Shown: positions 7,932 through 15,755 of the stretch, piece after piece
How positions within the stretch are numbered: position 1 is the first letter of the stretch
Layout of the letters: each line of letters opens with the position of its first letter
Made by a program: the position numbers and the translations under genes
The notes under the pieces: generated by a model
Seen by the model: only the letters and a program-made list of their open reading frames with translations
Database searches by the model: none
Told to the model about the DNA's origin: nothing
Assembly: GCA_934316845.1 (NCBI GenBank)
Contig: CAKRDZ010000011.1
Span: 18,251 to 82,250 of the forward strand
Source of the DNA: an uncultured Eubacterium sp.
Lineage (GTDB): Bacteria > Bacillota > Clostridia > Lachnospirales > Lachnospiraceae
Direction of reading: 5' to 3'
Length of the DNA: 64,000 nt

Positions 7932-9203
7932 TCAGATGGTAAACTGCTCTACCAGTTCTTTCAGATGAACCGAATTGCTGCCTGTGGAAGCCGCCAGTTG
8001 CTTGATGTCTGCGGAATTCCGCGCAATTTCATTGGTATCGCCGGCAATCGTCTCACTGCCTTTCGCTCCCTGATCACTTTTTGCCGTGATATCACGGATC
8101 GTCGTATTCATCTCATTTAAGCTGCTTAGAATCTGATCGGAACTTGCACTCAGGGATTCTACCAGTCCATTGACATATTCCGCATCCTGCTTGTAGTGGT
8201 CTCCTGTCTCTACCAGATCACTGTATGCCGTCATAACGGACGTGTTGATAAATTCAAGAATGATCTCGGAACACTCGACCAGACTCGTTACTGACTCGGT
8301 TACGGTCGCTGCCACATTTTGAATCTTTTCAACTGCCTCCGAAGAAGCCTCGGAAAGATCTGTAATCTCCATTGCAACTACCGCAAATCCCTGTCCGCTC
8401 TCACCGGCTCTCGCTGCCTCGATCGAAGCATTGATCGCCAGAAGATTTGTCTGGTTGGTAATATTGCGGATCGTCTCCGTCAGCACCTGAATCTGCTGGA
8501 TATTTTTGGAAGCCTGAATTGCTTCTTCCATACGCTCTTTATTACCTTTCAATACACGGTTCGCCGTATTTCTGGATTCCTTCGCATTTTCCTGGAGTTC
8601 CAGAGCACGTGCATTGATCTTCTCAGCCTCTTCCGCACCTTCCTGTGCCTGCTTTGCGACACCTTTCATAACCACTTCGATCTCGTCGGTAGATGCATCC
8701 AGTTCATGCATTGCTGCCGCAGTTTCCATCAAGCCGGTGGACACCTGCTCGGTCGTCGCTGACATACCATCCAGTTTGTCCGAAAGGGTATCTACGCGCT
8801 CCGATGTCTCTACGATATTTTCATCCATTCCCGAAAGCATCGCATTGAGTGTCTCAACCATCTCCCGCAGAGACTCTGCTGTCTTTGCCGAGGTTCTGGC
8901 GATCTCACCAAGTTCGTCCTTCACCTTTAACGTCTTTTCCGGAATCTGATACGTCAGATCATGATCTGCCATCGCTGTCAGCTGTTCTTTGACAACTTCC
9001 ATACGTCTTACAAATCGAAAGCTGAATATCGTCGCAATCACTGCTCCGGCAATGATTGACAAAATCACTACAACACTATAAGCGATCAATGCACTCGGTG
9101 CGATAAATTTGCCAAGTCCCAGATAAACTGCCAAAAAAGAAACCACACCTTCCAAAAGAAGGGTTCCACACACTGCTGTTATCAATTTTGCTCTAATCTT
9201 CAT
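7932..9203 (-). CDS. Methyl-accepting chemotaxis protein without a large extracellular domain
   Basis: 423 residues. Two hydrophobic helices at the N-terminus (about 7-28 and 34-60) are separated by only a few residues, so there is no periplasmic-type ligand domain. A HAMP-like segment follows (about 60-115), then a long coiled-coil signalling domain. The hairpin tip, which binds CheA/CheW, is recognisable at EAARAGESGQGFAVVAME. With no external sensor the receptor may read membrane state, internal signals or partner proteins; that is inference. The start at 9203 follows GGAGG. The presence of this gene suggests a motile organism. It is downstream of two genes on the same strand but has its own promoter. 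Confidence 0.92.
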   Translation of the reverse strand: MKIRAKLITAVCGTLLLEGVVSFLAVYLGLGKFIAPSALIAYSVVVILSIIAGAVIATIFSFRFVRRMEVVKEQLTAMADHDLTYQIPEKTLKVKDELGEIARTSAKTAESLREMVETLNAMLSGMDENIVETSERVDTLSDKLDGMSATTEQVSTGLMETAAAMHELDASTDEIEVVMKGVAKQAQEGAEEAEKINARALELQENAKESRNTANRVLKGNKERMEEAIQASKNIQQIQVLTETIRNITNQTNLLAINASIEAARAGESGQGFAVVAMEITDLSEASSEAVEKIQNVAATVTESVTSLVECSEIILEFINTSVMTAYSDLVETGDHYKQDAEYVNGLVESLSASSDQILSSLNEMNTTIRDITAKSDQGAKGSETIAGDTNEIARNSADIKQLAASTGSNSVHLKELVEQFTI

Positions 9204-9240
9204 CCTGTAACCTCCTTCACGGCCAAATAAATATACTAAT

Positions 9241-9269
9241 ATCATAGCATATTTATCGTCATTCCGCAA
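9241..9269 (-). promoter_or_regulatory. Promoter for the chemotaxis receptor gene
   Basis: On the minus strand TTGCGG (9264-9269), 17-base spacer, TATGAT (9241-9246), about 40 bases before the receptor ATG. Confidence 0.6.
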
Positions 9270-9274
9270 CTCTT

Positions 9275-9628
9275 TTACTTCGCATCCTCTGTCTTTTCTG
9301 CATAAATCTGATCATAATACTGATACAATTTCTGCACCCCGTTTTCCAAGATATAATAATGGCGTATGTACGGGATCAAAAGCACAAAAAACATGAGGCA
9401 CAGCAGGAGTACTGCCCATTCCCGGATCAAAAGGCTCGCTAAGATCGAGATCACCGCCAGAATGGCAAAAAGCACCGTAACAATCAGATGGATCAGCCGT
9501 TCATGCTGGAAAAATCCAATCTGTATGATCATCTGCGACAAAAATTCACCTTTGTCCCCCTCGATCTTGCGGCTTCCCTCCGCCGTCTCTCCATAAAATT
9601 TCAAATAGTTCTTTAACCGTTGTTCCAT
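9275..9628 (-). CDS. Small two-helix membrane protein of unknown function
   Basis: 117 residues. The first 45 residues are soluble and charged; two hydrophobic helices follow (about 45-85), and the end is charged (KTEDAK). It is 15 bases downstream of tmcAL and has its own GGAGG site, so it is probably co-transcribed with it. No family is recognised. It could be a small stress or envelope protein, but nothing in the sequence fixes this. Confidence 0.7.
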   Translation of the reverse strand: MEQRLKNYLKFYGETAEGSRKIEGDKGEFLSQMIIQIGFFQHERLIHLIVTVLFAILAVISILASLLIREWAVLLLCLMFFVLLIPYIRHYYILENGVQKLYQYYDQIYAEKTEDAK

Positions 9629-9643
9629 CGTAACAACCTCCTT

Positions 9644-10864
9644 TTAACCGACGATCACCATCGGCTGTTTGTATTCATTTTTCTGCGGCATCCCGGTTTT
9701 GAGGGCAGCCGTCATGTGATAAATGTCCGCGGCAAAGATATCCTGTGCCAGTTTTTTCCCGGCACTCTCACTCAGCCGTTCTTCCTCTTTTGCCAGCCGC
9801 CCGATCACGGTTGTCCGTGAACTTCCAAGCGGAAGCGGGCAGGCATCTTTTCGTCTGCCAAGAAGCCGCAGATATGGCATCTTCGTCTCCCTCCCCTCCT
9901 TTTTTACCTCAAAAAGGATCTGAAACAACGCCCGTTTCACTCTCGCCATCGTGATATTTTTTGTCTTGCACGCATGGATAAAACTTTCATAATCTACCGC
10001 CTGCAAAATCTCCCTCGAAAATACTGCTGCAAGGTCTTCTGACACATCTTTGTAAGAATCCAGGTTCTCTATGTGCATCCGAACCGCCAGCGCAAGAGCC
10101 GGCCAGAAATCTTCTGTTTTCATGCTGTACCCGGCTTCTTTCCACACTCGCAGCGCCTCTTCCGGCATTCCTTTCACACAGTCAAGTCCGGCTTCCATCT
10201 GCGCACGGATTGCCGTCGCTGACATATATTTCCAGTCATTTTCCGCCTCCGGCTCAATCTGGTGATATCCCATCCCCTCTCTTAAAATCGGTACACACTC
10301 CATCGACGAACCGAGAAGCCGTATTGCCTGACGGTACTCTGCCCCCAGGATATTGCCCGGCTGCATCCGCTCGCGGCATTTTTCCTCACTCCAGCCTGTC
10401 TTTTCCTGTAAAAAGTGCTGTCTCGCCGCCGGATAGGACAACCCCTGCGCCAGATATTGTTTCATCTGCGCAATTCCCTCCGGTTCTCTTTGACATTTCC
10501 AAAAAATGTCAGCTATCGTGTCAATATCTTCCGGCGCTTCGCACCCAAAACAGACCGCATCCACACAGCCAAGGCTGTCTAACGCCAGTATTCCGCCATA
10601 AGCAAAATCCGCCGCACTCGAAATCCCATACCGCACCGGCAGTTCAAAGACATAATCCGCGCCGCCAAGAAGCGCCATCTTCGTACGCACATATTTATCT
10701 GTCACCGCACATTCGCCGCGCTGCACAAAATCACCATTCATCACGACGACGACCACATCCGCGCCCGTCTTTTCTCTGGCTTTCCGTATCTGGTAGCGGT
10801 GCCCCTCATGAAAGGGATTGTATTCACTTATGATCCCGGTTGCCTTCACTTGTCGTTTTTCCAT
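9644..10864 (-). CDS. tmcAL: tRNA(Met) cytidine acetate ligase (YlbM family)
   Basis: 406 residues, typical for the family. TmcAL uses ATP and acetate to make N4-acetylcytidine at the wobble base of elongator tRNA-Met, which keeps AUG reading accurate. The HxGH-type nucleotidyltransferase motif is visible as NPFHEGH (residues 16-22), followed by VVVVMNGDFVQRGE, a signature of this family. The start at 10864 follows AAAGGGG. A promoter lies about 120 bases upstream. The assignment rests on clear motif and length agreement with YlbM-type proteins. Confidence 0.9.
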   Translation of the reverse strand: MEKRQVKATGIISEYNPFHEGHRYQIRKAREKTGADVVVVVMNGDFVQRGECAVTDKYVRTKMALLGGADYVFELPVRYGISSAADFAYGGILALDSLGCVDAVCFGCEAPEDIDTIADIFWKCQREPEGIAQMKQYLAQGLSYPAARQHFLQEKTGWSEEKCRERMQPGNILGAEYRQAIRLLGSSMECVPILREGMGYHQIEPEAENDWKYMSATAIRAQMEAGLDCVKGMPEEALRVWKEAGYSMKTEDFWPALALAVRMHIENLDSYKDVSEDLAAVFSREILQAVDYESFIHACKTKNITMARVKRALFQILFEVKKEGRETKMPYLRLLGRRKDACPLPLGSSRTTVIGRLAKEEERLSESAGKKLAQDIFAADIYHMTAALKTGMPQKNEYKQPMVIVG

Positions 10865-10981
10865 AAATCCCCTTTCTTCTCAATGATAAATTCCCCACCA
10901 GCAAGCACCAATGGGGAACATTTCAAACTATCCTATTTTATCCCACCTATATAGCAAGTGGCTTCATTTACCTTTGACTAT

Positions 10982-11010
10982 AGTATACACAGTCTGGGGA
11001 AAATAATCAA
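10982..11010 (-). promoter_or_regulatory. Promoter for tmcAL
   Basis: Minus-strand TTGATT (11005-11010), 17-base spacer, TATACT (10982-10987). The leader contains a hairpin TTCCCCA (10891-10897) / TGGGGAA (10912-10918) of unknown role. Confidence 0.65.
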
Positions 11011-11063
11011 CTTGTTTTTCAGGAGTATGAAGAAATTTAACATTTCATTGGCCTCTGTACCTT

Positions 11064-11123
11064 CTTCGGAACAATATCAAACCCCCCTGATATTGTTCCG
11101 AAGTTTATTGACATAGTTCCGAA
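11064..11123. promoter_or_regulatory. Palindromic operator candidate upstream of the HTH-ATPase gene
   Basis: A perfect 16-base inverted repeat, CTTCGGAACAATATCA (11064-11079) and its complement (11088-11103), has a loop of eight bases. A further GTTCCGAA half-site (11116-11123) lies in the promoter spacer. The half-sites flank and enter the promoter of the gene at 11168, whose product starts with a DNA-binding domain, so autoregulation is plausible. Confidence 0.6.
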
Positions 11124-11136
11124 TAATAGTTATACT
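11108..11136 (+). promoter_or_regulatory. Consensus promoter for the HTH-ATPase gene
   Basis: TTGACA (11108-11113), 17-base spacer, TATACT (11131-11136), 31 bases before the ATG at 11168. The spacer contains a GTTCCGAA half-site. Confidence 0.8.
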
Positions 11137-11167
11137 ATAACCATAATTATCGTTAGGAGGTTGTGCT

Positions 11168-13027
11168 ATGTCTGATACCATGCGCGTAAAAGAAGCCGCA
11201 GAACTTTGGAATATAAGCGAGCGGCGGATAACCACGCTTTGTAAAGAAGGAAAAATTAAAGGGGCAAAAAAAGAGGGGCGTTTCTGGCTTATCCCTGCTG
11301 ATGCGAAAAAGCCTGCTGACAAACGGATCCGCACCGGCGCCTACAAAAAATCGATACACCCTGCCAATCTTCCTCTTCCGATCGGCATATCGGATTATCG
11401 TGTGGCAGTAACAGAATATTATTACATTGATAAGACCATGATGATCAAAGATTTTATTGATGAACGCCCGATGGTATCACTTTTTACCCGTCCCCGCCGT
11501 TTTGGAAAAACATTGAACATGGATATGCTGCGCACCTTTTTTGAAAAAACGAAAGAAGATACGTCTATCTATTTTAAAGATAAAAAAATATGGCAGTGCG
11601 GGAAAAAATACCGCGATTATCAAGGCAAATATCCGGTTATATTTGTTTCTTTTAAAGACGTTAAATTTAACACATGGACAGAGACACTTGCTGCCATCAA
11701 AGACATTTTTGCCAATGAAGCACATCGACACATCGAATTACAGACAAGCAAAACTTGTGACAAATACGATAAGAAACTGTTTGAAAAACTCTTATGTGGC
11801 GATGTTACGGAAGTTGAACTTTCTTCCGCCCTTTGTGATCTTTCCCGCATGCTCCATAAACATTATGAGATCGCACCAATTATTATCATTGACGAATACG
11901 ATGTTCCCATACAGCAGGGGTACATGAACGATTATTACGATTCATGCATCCTCTTTATGCGGAATCTTTTTTCCGGCGGTCTGAAAGACAACAGGCATTT
12001 GTCTTTTGGCTTTTTGACCGGTATTCTCCGCGTAGCAAAGGAAAGTATCTTCAGCGGATTAAATAACCTTACGATCAATTCTGTGCTAGACAATAAATAC
12101 AGTTCTTATTTTGGTTTTACCTCGGATGAGATCCGTGAAATGACTGCCTATTATGGCGTGGAAAACAAGTACAACGAGCTTTGCGAATGGTACGACGGAT
12201 ACCGTTTTGGCAAAACCGAGATTTTCAACCCCTGGTCTGTTATCAACTATTTTAATAATGACTGTGAACCTCGTGCTTTCTGGCAGGCTACCGGAAGCAA
12301 TGAAATTATCGGTGAGATCATTGCTGAAGCTGATCAGGAAATTTATGAAAAACTCACTTCTCTTGTAAATGGAAAAACCTTTACCACGTACATTGATACC
12401 GGAGTTATCTATCCGCAGATTAAAAAGAATCCATCCACCATCTACAGTTTTCTGCTGGTTGCCGGATACTTGAAAGTGTTAAAAACCACACCGGCTTTTA
12501 ACGGTGACTTTATGTGTGAAGTAGCATTGCCAAATAAAGAAATTTCTCTCGTTTATCATAAAGAAATACTACAGCAATTGGACACTGTCATCCCACAGCC
12601 GACAGCAATTTCCATTCAGGAAGCTATCTTTTCCGGTGATAACGAAAAGTTAAAACACCTGCTTCAAACACTTCTGATGCAGTCTGTAAGTTCTTTTGAT
12701 ACCGCAGGAGAAAATTTCTACCATGGTTTTATGCTTGGACTTTGCGCTCTGCTCGGCGGCTCCTTTGTCTCTTCCAATAGAGAATCCGGGGATGGAAGAT
12801 ATGACATCCAGCTCAAACCGACAAACAAAAAACTTCCCGGTATTTTAATCGAGTTAAAGGCCGCCAAAGGGTGCTCTGACACACAGCTCAAAAAGCTATC
12901 TGAGAAAGCATTACAGCAGATCATTGACAAAAAATACGACACCGAACTCTCTGCTGCCGGCATACAAACCATCTACAAATACGGCGTAGCATTTTGTGGA
13001 AAGAAAGTTGAAATCAGCGTTCAATAG
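11168..13027 (+). CDS. AAA-ATPase-like/PD-(D/E)XK nuclease-fold protein with N-terminal HTH head
   Basis: 619 residues. Residues 1-50 look like a MerR/excisionase-type winged helix (VKEAAELWNISERRITTLCKEGKIKGA, then GRFWLIPADA). Residues 70-400 form an AAA-ATPase-like domain (pfam09820 type), with P-loop RPRRFGKT (108-115) and Walker B IIIIDEYDVP near 240. The C-terminal part is the associated nuclease-fold domain (DUF1703 type), with RYDIQL and ILIELKA giving the D...ExK pattern near residues 540-565. Most relatives start directly at the ATPase domain, as the convergent gene at 13068 does, so the head is an addition. The family is multi-copy in gut Clostridia and has no settled function. It has its own strong promoter with palindromic sites. 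The start follows AGGAGG. Confidence 0.85.
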   Translation: MSDTMRVKEAAELWNISERRITTLCKEGKIKGAKKEGRFWLIPADAKKPADKRIRTGAYKKSIHPANLPLPIGISDYRVAVTEYYYIDKTMMIKDFIDERPMVSLFTRPRRFGKTLNMDMLRTFFEKTKEDTSIYFKDKKIWQCGKKYRDYQGKYPVIFVSFKDVKFNTWTETLAAIKDIFANEAHRHIELQTSKTCDKYDKKLFEKLLCGDVTEVELSSALCDLSRMLHKHYEIAPIIIIDEYDVPIQQGYMNDYYDSCILFMRNLFSGGLKDNRHLSFGFLTGILRVAKESIFSGLNNLTINSVLDNKYSSYFGFTSDEIREMTAYYGVENKYNELCEWYDGYRFGKTEIFNPWSVINYFNNDCEPRAFWQATGSNEIIGEIIAEADQEIYEKLTSLVNGKTFTTYIDTGVIYPQIKKNPSTIYSFLLVAGYLKVLKTTPAFNGDFMCEVALPNKEISLVYHKEILQQLDTVIPQPTAISIQEAIFSGDNEKLKHLLQTLLMQSVSSFDTAGENFYHGFMLGLCALLGGSFVSSNRESGDGRYDIQLKPTNKKLPGILIELKAAKGCSDTQLKKLSEKALQQIIDKKYDTELSAAGIQTIYKYGVAFCGKKVEISVQ

Positions 13028-13030
13028 CGG

Positions 13031-13067
13031 CAAAAACGGGCACCCACGCTTCGGGAGTGCCCGTTTT
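13031..13067. terminator. Bidirectional terminator between the two ATPase/nuclease genes
   Basis: Stem AAAACGGGCAC / GTGCCCGTTTT with an A-run before and T-run after, located between the convergent stop codons at 13027 and 13068. Confidence 0.88.
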
Positions 13068-14759
13068 TTATGCTCCAATCAACACTTTTTTTCCTTCAAA
13101 CGCAAATCCGTAATGCCGAATCCGCTCTTTCGGAATACCTTGTGCTAAAAGTTCCGCTTCGTATTTTTTATCTGTAATTTGCTGCAAGGCTGACTGCACA
13201 GCATCTTCCAGTGTTTCTTTGCGTGTTCGGCTGCATACTTTAAATTCTATGATAATTGCCTGATTTTTTACCGGATCATGTGGGATCATCATTATGTCAT
13301 ATCTTCCAAAACCACTTTCCCGGTTGGAACGAATCTCAAAATCCTCCATCTGTTCTGCCATTAGTCCTAACACAAATCCATGATAAAACCTCTCCGGTTC
13401 CATGGTTTCTGTACTGCCGGATCCTACATCAAAATAACTAAATGTAGCAAGTGCCACTTTATTCATATAGTAGTTCATTGCTTCGATATCTCCAGACATC
13501 AGCGCCTTTATAAAGCTTCCATAATTTGCCATTGGATTTTCAAACCACCCACGAAACATTGTCTGAAACATACTAAGCGTCTCTAGATTCGTAATCTGCA
13601 GTTGATACCACGGTTCCCGCAAAATTCCACGGTAGTCCACATCTTCTACTTTAAGATATCCACTTGCTACCAACAGGCTCCAAATAGCATTTTCATTTTG
13701 ATGAATCTGTTCAAATACAATCTGCTCATCAAAATTTACAAGAATGGATTCCTTTTTAATCAAGTCCTCCATTTTTTCCTTTATCTCCACAGAAGCACTT
13801 TGGATCAATTTACTTACCAGCCCATTCGAGCTTGTAGACGCCCAATACGGATAAATTTTCTTCTCCTTCAGGCAATTTGTAATCGACCAGGGATTGTAAA
13901 TATCTCGGTATTCTCCAAAAGTAAATCCATCATACCAGTTTTTTACCAATTCCTTTTTATCACTCATTCCAAATTTTTCCAGCGAATCAAAGACCTCTTT
14001 TTCAGTAAATCCAAAACAGTCTGCATAAAGATCTGACGTCGTTGTCACCACTCGCAGATTATTGAGATCCGAAAATATACTTTCCTTTGACACACGGGTA
14101 ATCCCCGTCATTACCGCACGTTCCAAATATGGATTCGTTTTAAAAGAAGCATTAAACAAACTCCTCATAAAAGAGAGAAACTGTTCCCAATATCCATTAA
14201 GATACGCTTCCTGCATAGGTGTATCATATTCGTCCAATAAAATAATAACCTTTTTACAATACTGTCTGCATAAATACATGCTTATATTATTAAGGGCATC
14301 AATCGCTTCCGCATCACTTACCGACGCGTCCATCTTCTCATATGCTTCCTTTTCTTTTTCACTAAGAATATCTCCTTGTAAAAGATACCTGTTTTCCGCA
14401 TATATTTTAGAAAGCTGCTGTTTGATCTGTGTCTTTGCATCCTCCGGATTATCTGCTTTGACAGCCGCAAAACTTAATGTCAAAACAGGATACGTTCCTT
14501 GTAATTTCTTATATTTTTCCTCGTGCCATATGGAAAGCCCCTCAAATAAATCTTCTCTTTTTTTATATTTATTCGAAAAAAAACATTCCAGCATACTCAT
14601 GTTCAATGTCTTCCCAAAGCGGCGCGGGCGTGTAATAAGTGTTATATCATCCCCATTTTCCCACCATTCTTTAATAAAATTTGTTTTATCCACAAAAAAA
14701 TAATCATTTTCCCGTAAAGATGCAAAATCCTGTTTTCCTATACTTATGACCTTTCCCAT
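13068..14759 (-). CDS. AAA-ATPase-like/PD-(D/E)XK nuclease-fold protein
   Basis: 563 residues, the standard architecture of the pfam09820 + DUF1703 family. The N-terminus DYFFVDKTNFIKEWWE and P-loop TRPRRFGKT (about residues 42-50) mark the ATPase domain; VIILLDEYDTPMQEAY is Walker B. The C-terminal nuclease-fold domain shows GRYDIMM and AIIIEFK. It lacks the HTH head of its convergent neighbour and is only moderately similar to it, so they are paralogues rather than a recent duplication. The start uses a modest GGTGA site. The biological role is unknown; proposed roles for the family (mobile element, conflict system) are unproven. Confidence 0.85.
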   Translation of the reverse strand: MGKVISIGKQDFASLRENDYFFVDKTNFIKEWWENGDDITLITRPRRFGKTLNMSMLECFFSNKYKKREDLFEGLSIWHEEKYKKLQGTYPVLTLSFAAVKADNPEDAKTQIKQQLSKIYAENRYLLQGDILSEKEKEAYEKMDASVSDAEAIDALNNISMYLCRQYCKKVIILLDEYDTPMQEAYLNGYWEQFLSFMRSLFNASFKTNPYLERAVMTGITRVSKESIFSDLNNLRVVTTTSDLYADCFGFTEKEVFDSLEKFGMSDKKELVKNWYDGFTFGEYRDIYNPWSITNCLKEKKIYPYWASTSSNGLVSKLIQSASVEIKEKMEDLIKKESILVNFDEQIVFEQIHQNENAIWSLLVASGYLKVEDVDYRGILREPWYQLQITNLETLSMFQTMFRGWFENPMANYGSFIKALMSGDIEAMNYYMNKVALATFSYFDVGSGSTETMEPERFYHGFVLGLMAEQMEDFEIRSNRESGFGRYDIMMIPHDPVKNQAIIIEFKVCSRTRKETLEDAVQSALQQITDKKYEAELLAQGIPKERIRHYGFAFEGKKVLIGA

Positions 14760-14795
14760 CGTTTCACCAGCTTTCCCTTTTCTTCATTTGCCTTA

Positions 14796-14824
14796 AGTGT
14801 ATCACAATGCCCCTCTGACCGCAA
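14796..14824 (-). promoter_or_regulatory. Promoter for the 13068-14759 gene
   Basis: Minus-strand TTGCGG (14819-14824), 17-base spacer, TACACT (14796-14801). Confidence 0.55.
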
Positions 14825-14900
14825 CTACAAGTTTAACAGCCGTGGTCTTTTTCCCGCTCCCCCCACATATACTGGTAAAAAACGACCTGTGAGGTTTCCT

Positions 14901-15755
14901 ATGGCAAAACAGAACTTTTACACCTATCCTTCCATGGAAAAACAGTTGAAGCAATGGACCGTGCAATATTCTGCGGACTATTTCCGCCTGGAATCCATCG
15001 GGCGCACTCCTGCAAAACGCCATCTGTATGCCTGCCATCTGGGGGCGGCGGATGCCCCAAAACAACTCGTACTCACCGCTTCCATCCACGGCCGCGAATA
15101 CGTCAATACAACGCTTCTTATGGATATGCTCGCCTATTATCTGCCGCGCTACAATCACCGCGAACTGCCTGACAGTCCGTGCTACCGCGATCTTTGGCGC
15201 AATGTATGCATTTCGTTTCTTCCGATGGCAAACCCGGACGGTGTATCCATCAGCCAAAGCACATCTGCCAAAAAATGGAAAGAAAATAGTGCCGGCGTCG
15301 ATCTCAATCGTAATTTCCCCTGTGGATTTGGCCTGTCAAAAGATATTAAAAAGCACAATCCGGGCAAATCTGCCGCAGATCAGGTGGAGACAAAACATCT
15401 GATGGCATTTGTATCACAATTAAAAGCGCCTCTCGGTGTAATCCATTATCATTCGCAAGGAAGCCTGATTTATTTTGATTACCGCGTTTCGGGGACACTG
15501 CGCAGCCATATTGTAAAGATGGCATCAATCGCCCATGCCACAACCGGATATCCTATGATCGAAGCGGCCGGAAAAAATGCCGGAAGCACCCTGCCGGGTG
15601 GAGGATTTGGCGACTGGTGCGTATACGAAAAAAAGATACCTTCGATCACCATCGAAACCGGGCGCTTTTTCACGCCGGTTCCACGTTGGCAGTACAAAGG
15701 TATCCTCGATAAAAATCTACTTCTGCTTCACAATCTTCTTGCCGGTATTTTGTAA
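14901..15755 (+). CDS. M14 family zinc carboxypeptidase
   Basis: 284 residues, a single M14 peptidase domain without signal peptide. The zinc ligands HxxE are visible in SIHGREYV (His63, Glu66). MANPDGV and GVDLNRNFP (Arg138) belong to the substrate-binding site, VIHYHSQGS supplies the third zinc ligand (His184), and SITIETGR supplies the catalytic Glu252. Bacterial members with this core often act on gamma-D-Glu-diaminopimelate bonds in muropeptides (murein recycling or spore cortex turnover), which is a likely but unproven role here. I start at the ATG at 14901, preceded by GAGG; a GTG four codons earlier overlaps that site. The 3' end overlaps the convergent assT gene by 39 bases. Confidence 0.85.
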   Translation: MAKQNFYTYPSMEKQLKQWTVQYSADYFRLESIGRTPAKRHLYACHLGAADAPKQLVLTASIHGREYVNTTLLMDMLAYYLPRYNHRELPDSPCYRDLWRNVCISFLPMANPDGVSISQSTSAKKWKENSAGVDLNRNFPCGFGLSKDIKKHNPGKSAADQVETKHLMAFVSQLKAPLGVIHYHSQGSLIYFDYRVSGTLRSHIVKMASIAHATTGYPMIEAAGKNAGSTLPGGGFGDWCVYEKKIPSITIETGRFFTPVPRWQYKGILDKNLLLLHNLLAGIL

